Assembly (NCBI GenBank): GCA_021443045.1
Contig: JABUUT010000009.1
Span: 58,878-68,759, forward strand
Source: Fibrobacteraceae bacterium
Lineage (GTDB): Bacteria > Fibrobacterota > Fibrobacteria > Fibrobacterales > Fibrobacteraceae
DNA length: 9,882 nucleotides
Direction of reading: 5' to 3'
A program made the position numbers and the translations under genes. Positions 4,604 to 9,882 of the stretch are shown piece after piece. Position 1 is the first letter of the stretch. Every line of letters begins with the position of its first letter. Under the pieces are notes generated by a model. That model saw only the letters and a list, made by a program, of their open reading frames with translations, was not told the origin of the DNA and ran no database searches.

Positions 4604-5972
4604 TGTTGTTTTATTAGATGATGTTGCTTCGCCATGGACGCGCGTTTTAGAGTATATTCGCGAAAAATGCAATGATTTTGGCCTTGCAATTTTAGATGCC
4701 ATTGGTTTTGATGGAATTCATGAGGGGTATGCCAACTTAGTGGCTCCCGACGAATTTCGTGCTACATGGTTGAATAGCCACTATGGAGACCTCCTTCGTG
4801 GCGCATTTTCTGCGGTTGTTGGGTCTTCTTTTGTAGACTACAGGATCACTTTGGCTAAAGAAAAGGCTGTGGTTCGTCTGGCCGATCCCAAAATTCGTGT
4901 GGTTGCAAAACCTGAAACGCCTTCGGTGCCTCGACCCAAGCTGTATGCCCATTACACTTTTGACACTTTTGTAAAAGGGGATTGCAACTCTACGGCATTG
5001 CTGGCTTGTGAAACGGTGGCCGAAAATCCTGGTGACAAGTCTTTGAATCCCTTGTTTGTCTATGGTGCTTCTGGACTTGGAAAAACACATTTGCTCCATG
5101 CCATTGCAAGTAAAGTAATCAAGGCAAAAGCTTCGGCCAAGGTGGTCTATGTTTCCTCCAGAGACTTTTTAAATGATTTTGTGGCTATGTTCAAGTCTGG
5201 TTGCGATAGGCATAAAATGGAGCAGATTTTTGTAGACCGCTATGAACGCAGCGATTTGCTTCTTATTGACGATATCCAGCTTTTGGAAAAATCCACAAAG
5301 GCCAAAGAACGTTTGTTTTTATTAATCCGCTATATGCGTTCTGTAGGTAGGCAGGTGGTGTTAACCAGTGATTGCCACCCTGCAAAAATGCCCCAACTTT
5401 CTGTTCAGCTTGTGCATAGCATAGACCAGTGCGTTTCGGTGGGCCTAGACGCTCCAGACCTAAATACCCGTATTGGGCTTATTTCTCGCAAGTCTGCCCA
5501 AATTCCCTTTGTGGACAAAGACCGCGAAGAAATTTGCCGTTACTTGTCTATTACCCCTCGCCAGAATGTGCGTCTTATTGAAGGTATGCTCACTTGGTTG
5601 GGGGCCATGCATGCCTTGAATCATGTGAACTTGGATTTGGACTGCGTTAAAAAACTGATGAACGGCTCAAAGGAGGGTAAATTGATTGCCCTAACTTTGG
5701 AAAGCATCTCGGAGACGGTGGCTTTTGGATTTAACACCGATATGGTGGCCCTAAAGTCTAAGCGTCAAGATTCCAAAGCTTCTCTGCCAAGAAAGGTGGC
5801 AATGTACCTTTGCCGGGAACTGACCTCGGAATCGCTCAAGAAGGTGGGTGACTTGTTCAATCGCGATTACGCCACGGTAATTTCTTCTATCAAGTCGGTG
5901 CAAACGCTGCTTGAAGAAGATCAAAATCTTGCTCGTCAGGTGAGAGATATCCGCTATATGCTGGGTGTGTAA
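4593..5972 (+). CDS. Divergent DnaA-family AAA+ protein (DnaA paralogue)
   Basis: 459 residues with full DnaA architecture: domain I (about 15-85, WTRVLEYI through FVDYRITL), a short linker (about 95-118), AAA+ domains IIIa/b (about 120-350) and C-terminal helix-turn-helix domain IV (about 385-459). Nucleotide-binding motifs are intact: YTFDTFVKG (121-129), Walker A GASGLGKTH (158-166), Walker B LLLIDD (222-227), sensor 1 TSD (258-260) and sensor 2 R327 in NVRLIEG. Box VII is lost: in an ungapped alignment with E. coli DnaA, R281 becomes Q272 and the arginine finger R285 becomes S276. In domain IV, R400 (E. coli R399) and D425 (D433) are kept, but the GGRDHTTV signature is shortened and reads NRDYATV, with H434 to Y426 and T435 to A427. 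ATP binding is likely; ATP-dependent self-assembly and normal box recognition are doubtful. Neighbours are not replication genes. Probably a second, regulatory DnaA; I cannot exclude that it is the only one. Confidence 0.85.
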   Translation: MENNVVLLDDVASPWTRVLEYIREKCNDFGLAILDAIGFDGIHEGYANLVAPDEFRATWLNSHYGDLLRGAFSAVVGSSFVDYRITLAKEKAVVRLADPKIRVVAKPETPSVPRPKLYAHYTFDTFVKGDCNSTALLACETVAENPGDKSLNPLFVYGASGLGKTHLLHAIASKVIKAKASAKVVYVSSRDFLNDFVAMFKSGCDRHKMEQIFVDRYERSDLLLIDDIQLLEKSTKAKERLFLLIRYMRSVGRQVVLTSDCHPAKMPQLSVQLVHSIDQCVSVGLDAPDLNTRIGLISRKSAQIPFVDKDREEICRYLSITPRQNVRLIEGMLTWLGAMHALNHVNLDLDCVKKLMNGSKEGKLIALTLESISETVAFGFNTDMVALKSKRQDSKASLPRKVAMYLCRELTSESLKKVGDLFNRDYATVISSIKSVQTLLEEDQNLARQVRDIRYMLGV

Positions 5973-6841
5973 TGCGCGCTCTTATTACAGGCGGTGCCGG
6001 GGTTGTTGGCAGGGCTCTTGTGGAAGAGCTTCTGTTGCGACAGGTGGAGGTTCGTGTTTTGACTCTTCCTGGGGATGCTCTTGCCAAAACCCTTTTGCCA
6101 TCGGAAGTGGAAATTTTTTATGGCGATGTTACGGACTACAATTCCATAAGGCCCGCTTTTGATAACATTGATGTGGTGTACCATTTGGCAGCCATACTCT
6201 TGTCTACAAAAGATGGGGAGTTTGACCGCATCAATTTGGGGGGAACCATGAATGTGGTTTCTGCCATTCAAGATGCCGGTATACATCGACTCCTTTATGT
6301 GTCTAGCATTTCGGTGACTTACCCTGTTTTAACGCCTTATGGAAAAAGTAAATTGGCTGGCGAAAAGGTGGTAAAAAATTCGGAACTGGATTGGACCATT
6401 GTGCGGCCCACTCTAGTTGTGGGGCATGGGGGAGGCGTTGAATACAACATGTATGCCCGCTATGTTTCCCGTTTTCCCTTCTATTTTTTGCCTGGGGGTG
6501 GCAAATCAAGAAAAATACCCGTTTGTAGTGGAGATTTGGTAAAGGGCATTGCTGCGGCGGGCCTGGAAGAGCGGGCTATTGGCAAAACGTATGCTTTGGC
6601 GGGCTCCAGGGAACTTTCTATGGCCGAAATGGCCCAATGTATTTTGCGACAAAACAAAAAGAGGGGCCTTATGATACCCATGCCTTGGTGGGTGTGTAAA
6701 AAACTGGCTCTTTTAAAGAATTTTATCGGTGGGAAACGAGTTTCTGCTGAGCAAGCCTTGGCGGGTTTTTTGTATGATGCCGTTCCCAGCGTGGAAGATG
6801 CAAAAAAAGACCTTAATTATCACCCAAAAAGCCCTTTTTAG
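5972..6841 (+). CDS. NAD(P)-dependent extended SDR (epimerase/dehydratase-like)
   Basis: 289 residues with a Rossmann fold. TGGAGVVG (6-13) is the TGxxGxxG dinucleotide-binding motif; GDVTD (51-55) is the adenine-contacting segment; YHLAA (70-74) follows strand beta-4. The catalytic residues are present: S111/S112 in YVSSIS and the YxxxK pair Y123/K127 in TPYGKSKLAGEK. RPT (145-147) is the usual extended-SDR substrate-side motif. The family includes NAD-dependent sugar epimerases/dehydratases and NDUFA9-like atypical SDRs; the substrate (a nucleotide sugar, sterol/isoprenoid or other) is not readable. The ATG overlaps the dnaA-like stop by one base (TAATG), so the two are co-transcribed and probably translationally coupled. 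No biochemical link between them is known to me. The pairing may reflect operon economy only. Confidence 0.87.
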   Translation: MRALITGGAGVVGRALVEELLLRQVEVRVLTLPGDALAKTLLPSEVEIFYGDVTDYNSIRPAFDNIDVVYHLAAILLSTKDGEFDRINLGGTMNVVSAIQDAGIHRLLYVSSISVTYPVLTPYGKSKLAGEKVVKNSELDWTIVRPTLVVGHGGGVEYNMYARYVSRFPFYFLPGGGKSRKIPVCSGDLVKGIAAAGLEERAIGKTYALAGSRELSMAEMAQCILRQNKKRGLMIPMPWWVCKKLALLKNFIGGKRVSAEQALAGFLYDAVPSVEDAKKDLNYHPKSPF

Positions 6842-6873
6842 TTTGATTTAGTTTTTTTAATCTGATTTTAGAC

Positions 6874-6897
6874 TATATTTCTAATAGGTAAATGAGG
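6874..6897 (+). promoter_or_regulatory. Promoter-like element and ribosome-binding site of the lipoprotein gene
   Basis: TATATTTC (6874-6881) resembles TAnnTTTG and would give a transcript starting around 6886, leaving a leader of about 17 nt. GAGG (6894-6897) is a Shine-Dalgarno match 5 nt before the ATG at 6903. This leadered arrangement contrasts with the genes at 107, 818 and 3652. Confidence 0.45.
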
Positions 6898-6902
6898 TTT
6901 TT

Positions 6903-8105
6903 ATGAAAAATCAGTTTTTGTGTATTGGTTGCCTGGCCGCCATGTTTGCCTTATGGGGTTGTGGCGATAGCAGTTCCTCCTCCAGCGACAATGATCGTGA
7001 AGATCTTTCCAGCGAAGCAGAAGAAGTTTCCTCTTCGTCTACGGAAGATGAATCTTCCTCATCCATCGACATTGACATTCCTAAAGGGGCTCGCCTAGCC
7101 ACTTTGAATGACTTTAAGGACAAGTATTACAGCCTTGGTGAACGGTATGGCAAGAATATTCGTTTTTCAGTAGGTGGAAAACATGGTGTGTTTGCCCTCT
7201 GGATTCCTGATACTATTCATGTGGTGGTGCGCTCCGACTTTGACAATGGAATGATTCAGTTAGATGCCGAACACGCAGTACCTATTGGCTTTATGTATGA
7301 TGGCAAGGCTATTAGTGGGGCTCCTGATTCCTTAAAGGCTCTTGTATCTAAGGGTTCCTCCATTTCCTTTATTGTAAACGACAAGGATGAACTTCAGTAT
7401 TCCATTAATGAAGAAGATTACAGAACTTTGGAATCTGACGCAGTAAAATCTAAGGGTACCTTGCTTTCTAATGGCGATAGCTTGTCTGGAAAGCGTCTTG
7501 TTTGCAAGTCCGGGGATTCCACCCTTGTATACTCTTTCTATACAGGCCGCTACACTGAAGAAGTGGTTACCGGCAAAGATACCATCTCCTGGTCTGCGGG
7601 TTACTTTGACATCCAGCGCAGCTACTTGTTTATGCTTCCTGTATTTTACAACAAGCGGGTAGCCGCGCTCACTTCAGGCACCATCAATTCCGAAGATTAC
7701 ACCTTTACAACAAGTTCCAATGCCACTCTGCCTTGCTCCAACGAAAAATTCAAGTACAGCGAAGTAAAACCAGCCGACCTGGTTGGTGATTGGGCTAGCT
7801 TGGATAAAAAGGCCAGTTTGGACTGGGAATTGACCCTTTCTAAAAATAGGGGCTTTACTTTAAGTGCCTATAAGGGTGTAACCAATGTGGAATACAAGGT
7901 GGGTGAAAGGCTGCCTGCTTGGGATGTGTATGGCGATGTCCTCTTCCTTAAGGCTTCTGGTTGCTTGGATAAGGAAACCTGTACCACGGTTATCAAGGGT
8001 AATATTACGGACTTTGACAAAAAGAAGGGCTTTACCTTAAATCATTCCGATAATGATGACCCGGGTCTTCCTACAGAATGGACCATTCCAGTTTATGATG
8101 AGTAA
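6903..8105 (+). CDS. Serine-linker lipoprotein of unknown function
   Basis: 400 residues. The N terminus is a lipoprotein signal: MKNQFLCIGC, a hydrophobic core, and lipobox ALWGC with the lipidated Cys at 20. A run of serines and acidic residues (about 22-58: GDSSSSSSDN, then EEVSSSS and DESSSSID) forms a flexible tether common in Fibrobacter surface proteins. The folded part (about 60-400) is mostly beta, with four cysteines (C201, C278, C354, C360) that could form disulphides outside the cytoplasm. From about 290, LVGDWASLDKK followed by alternating strands (DWELTLSKNRGFTLSAY) resembles a lipocalin-like or similar small beta-barrel module, a weak resemblance judged by eye. I recognise no catalytic motif. 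It has its own promoter-like element and is closed off by a strong terminator, so it appears to be a single-gene unit. Likely anchored to the inner leaflet of the outer membrane or exposed at the surface. Confidence 0.85.
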   Translation: MKNQFLCIGCLAAMFALWGCGDSSSSSSDNDREDLSSEAEEVSSSSTEDESSSSIDIDIPKGARLATLNDFKDKYYSLGERYGKNIRFSVGGKHGVFALWIPDTIHVVVRSDFDNGMIQLDAEHAVPIGFMYDGKAISGAPDSLKALVSKGSSISFIVNDKDELQYSINEEDYRTLESDAVKSKGTLLSNGDSLSGKRLVCKSGDSTLVYSFYTGRYTEEVVTGKDTISWSAGYFDIQRSYLFMLPVFYNKRVAALTSGTINSEDYTFTTSSNATLPCSNEKFKYSEVKPADLVGDWASLDKKASLDWELTLSKNRGFTLSAYKGVTNVEYKVGERLPAWDVYGDVLFLKASGCLDKETCTTVIKGNITDFDKKKGFTLNHSDNDDPGLPTEWTIPVYDE

Positions 8106-8149
8106 AATGAGTAAACGGCCAGTCGAATAAATTTTTTCTAAAAAGTAAG

Positions 8150-8183
8150 AAAAAATCCCCGCCCATTTTGCCGGGGATTTTTT
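8150..8183 (+). terminator. Strong intrinsic terminator after the lipoprotein gene
   Basis: AAAAAATCCCCG (8150-8161) and CGGGGATTTTTT (8172-8183) form a perfect 12-bp stem around a 10-nt loop, ending in a T run. The A run on the left makes it potentially bidirectional. It ends only 13 nt before the nadE start codon, so the nadE promoter must overlap or sit inside it; the AT-rich TATATTAA at 8183-8190 is the only candidate -7 element there. Confidence 0.92.
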
Positions 8184-8196
8184 ATATTAAAAGAAT

Positions 8197-9774
8197 ATGA
8201 AAGTCTATGTTTGCCAAATGAAAGTGCTTCCTGGTAAGCCGGAAGCAAATCTTGAAACTGCTAAAAGATATGTGGAACAGGCTGTGGCTGCTGGCGCCCA
8301 TCTTGTGGTGTTTCCGGCCTTCTGCATCTCTGGATCTTTGCTTGGAGGCCTTGCGGAGCAGGGTGCCTTTTTGGAACGTTGCCGAAAAGCCTGTGACGAA
8401 TTAATAGAATTTTCGTCTAAGGTGGATATTGCTTTTGGCGGTCATGACGGCTTGTACTACGCCAAGGCAGGCAAAAAGGAGCGTCTTGTAAAAAGCAGCC
8501 TTGCCCTTTCTGAAAAGGAAATGTGCAACATTATTCAGATTGGGGATTTGCTGGTATGTGCGGGCTGCGTTCCCTACATTAAAGAGGATGGAGACGAATT
8601 CCAGCGGATGTTGTCTAAAAAGGCAAAGGAAGATTGTTTGCCTCTGCTGTTTGTGAATGCGGTGGGTTCACAGAATACAGGAAAGAACATATATGGTTTT
8701 GCTGGAGGTAGCCTTGCTTTTAACGATAATGGTTCCCTGGTGGCTACCATGCCTCTGTTTGAAGAACGGGGTATTTTATTTGATGTGGTCTATGGAAAAG
8801 TGACTGGCGGCTGTGTAAAAGAAAGGGAATCGACTATTGCCGAAATCCACAAGGCTCTTGTATTCATGATACGAGAAAACCTGAATCGTTTTGGAGTTAA
8901 CAGGGTGGTTATTGGAGCCAGCGGTGGTATCGACAGTGCTGTGAGCGCGGCTTTGTATGTAGAAGCCATTGGCAAGGAAAATGTTTTTTTGATAAACATG
9001 CCCACTCGATTTAATTCGGATACCACCAAAAACGCGGCTCGGGATTTGGCCGACAATTTAGGGACACCTTACATGGTGGCGCCGATTTCTGATATTTTAA
9101 ATACCATTGGCCAAAGTCTTGAAAGATGTTCTTTTATTCGAAATGACACTCCTATGAAAATAGAGGGCATCAACTACGAGAATCTTCAGGCTCGCATACG
9201 CTCTGGCGCTGTGCTGGCTTCCGTTGCTTCTGTGGTGGGTGCTGCCTTTACCTGCAACGGAAACAAGAGTGAAGTAATGGTAGGCTATTGCACCTTGTAC
9301 GGCGATACTTGCGGTGTAATGTGTGCCCTGGGCGATTTGTGGAAAACAGAGGTTTACGCTTTAGCCCATGAAATTAACAAGGAAAAGGAAATTATTCCCG
9401 TGGCAAGTATCGACGTGCCAGCCAGCGCCGAGTTGAGTGACGCACAAAATGTGGATGAAGGTAAAGGGGATCCGGTGAAGTATCCTTATCATGACCGTCT
9501 TTTTGCCTATTGGATTGAAAAAACTCCAAGGAAATGCTTGGAGGATTCCATGGAACTTTTGGAAAGTGGGGTAGACCGCTACTGCAAGGAAATTGGCGTT
9601 TCAGTGGACATCTTCAACAGCCTTTTTGCCTCTAAGGAAGACGCTCTTGAAGATATGAAAGGCTGGTATAGACGCTTTAGCGGCATTGCTCTTGCAAAGC
9701 GAATCCAACTTCCACCAGTGCTTACCTTAACCCGCCACGCTTTTGGGCACGACATTCAGGAAGTTCAGATTTAG
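8197..9774 (+). CDS. nadE: NAD synthetase with a degenerate N-terminal glutaminase domain
   Basis: 525 residues in the two-domain layout of glutamine-dependent NAD synthetase: an N-terminal nitrilase-fold domain (about 1-205) and a C-terminal NadE synthetase domain (about 215-525), which amidates nicotinate adenine dinucleotide to NAD using ATP. The synthetase domain looks intact: the PP-loop SGGIDS (242-247), MPTRFNSD (268-275), ENLQARIRSG (328-337), GNKSE (355-359), GYCTLYGD (363-370), LWKTEVYALA (381-390) and SAELSDAQNVDE (410-421). The glutaminase domain is not: the catalytic-Glu motif FPE reads FPA (39-41), the segment holding the catalytic Lys is shortened, and the Cys motif (ICED) is replaced by VCAGC (120-124). 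By eye it is roughly 50 residues shorter than usual. The enzyme may therefore rely on free ammonia. The ATG at 8197 lacks a Shine-Dalgarno sequence. Confidence 0.92.
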   Translation: MKVYVCQMKVLPGKPEANLETAKRYVEQAVAAGAHLVVFPAFCISGSLLGGLAEQGAFLERCRKACDELIEFSSKVDIAFGGHDGLYYAKAGKKERLVKSSLALSEKEMCNIIQIGDLLVCAGCVPYIKEDGDEFQRMLSKKAKEDCLPLLFVNAVGSQNTGKNIYGFAGGSLAFNDNGSLVATMPLFEERGILFDVVYGKVTGGCVKERESTIAEIHKALVFMIRENLNRFGVNRVVIGASGGIDSAVSAALYVEAIGKENVFLINMPTRFNSDTTKNAARDLADNLGTPYMVAPISDILNTIGQSLERCSFIRNDTPMKIEGINYENLQARIRSGAVLASVASVVGAAFTCNGNKSEVMVGYCTLYGDTCGVMCALGDLWKTEVYALAHEINKEKEIIPVASIDVPASAELSDAQNVDEGKGDPVKYPYHDRLFAYWIEKTPRKCLEDSMELLESGVDRYCKEIGVSVDIFNSLFASKEDALEDMKGWYRRFSGIALAKRIQLPPVLTLTRHAFGHDIQEVQI

Positions 9775-9829
9775 GGACTATTATTTATCTCACGAATTGC
9801 GCTGCGTACCAAATGCTGGGATTAAAAGT

Positions 9830-9847
9830 AAAAATGCAAGCATTTTT
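9830..9847 (+). terminator. Probable terminator downstream of nadE
   Basis: AAAAATGC-AA-GCATTTTT is a perfect 8-bp inverted repeat followed by GTTTT. It lies 55 bp after the nadE stop. The stem is AT-rich with only one G-C and one C-G pair, so it is weaker than the one at 8150. It is enclosed by a second inverted repeat, CAAATGC (9810-9816) and GCATTTG (9864-9870). Confidence 0.5.
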
Positions 9848-9882
9848 GTTTTATTCGCCCTACGCATTTGTTGTAGAAAACT

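Noticed and set aside
4737..5099. 120-codon - strand ORF opposite the dnaA-like gene
   Set aside because: It is antisense to DnaA domain I and the Walker A region; composition is typical of a shadow frame.
6826..6839. AAAAAG-CC-CTTTTT as a terminator for the SDR gene
   Set aside because: The stem is nearly all A-T with a 2-nt loop and overlaps the stop codon; it is unlikely to be stable enough.
1..9882. CRISPR arrays, tRNAs, insertion sequences, prophage or defence genes
   Set aside because: No regular repeat-spacer pattern, cloverleaf, transposase or integrase motif was found on either strand.

Overview
This 9.9-kb window looks like ordinary chromosome from a Fibrobacter-like bacterium (Fibrobacterota, FCB group). 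That is inference from three things: a lipoprotein whose mature end is a cysteine followed by a long poly-serine/acidic linker, a style common in Fibrobacter; the scarcity of Shine-Dalgarno sequences; and start regions carrying a Bacteroidetes-like TAnnTTTG promoter element. All confident genes lie on the + strand. I found no mobile element, tRNA, rRNA or CRISPR array.

Left block (107-4077): a HAD-family phosphatase, a Wzi-like outer-membrane beta-barrel, the tRNA hydroxylase TrhP (YegQ, peptidase-U32 family) overlapping the barrel gene by 7 bp, and a 141-residue helical protein of unknown function. Three of these genes (at 107, 818 and 3652) have a TAnnTTTG/A element ending exactly 4 nt before the ATG. 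Two of them share an identical 13-mer, TTTTACTATCTTT, at the same offset, which suggests leaderless mRNAs.

Middle (4078-4592): about 515 bp without a confident gene. It starts with a hairpin and a degenerate repeat related, in inverted orientation, to the repeat at the window's left edge. It then becomes very AT-rich, with a T8A8 palindrome, one DnaA-box-like word and a possible 70-residue membrane ORF that overlaps the next start.

DnaA-like block (4593-6841): a full-length but divergent DnaA homologue. The nucleotide-binding motifs are intact, both Box VII arginines are replaced, and the DNA-recognition signature is altered. It is followed with a 1-nt stop/start overlap by an NAD(P)-dependent extended SDR (epimerase/dehydratase-like). 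No dnaN, recF or gyrB neighbour is present, so this does not look like the usual dnaA locus.

Right block (6903-9774): a serine-linker lipoprotein with its own promoter and ribosome-binding site, a strong intrinsic terminator, then nadE. The synthetase domain of this NadE is intact, but its N-terminal glutaminase (nitrilase) domain is shortened and has lost the catalytic Glu. The window ends in a nested palindromic region, probably the nadE terminator.

The best leads are the DnaA paralogue, the NadE with a decayed amidotransferase domain, and the repeated leaderless-start motif. None is proof of a new system.
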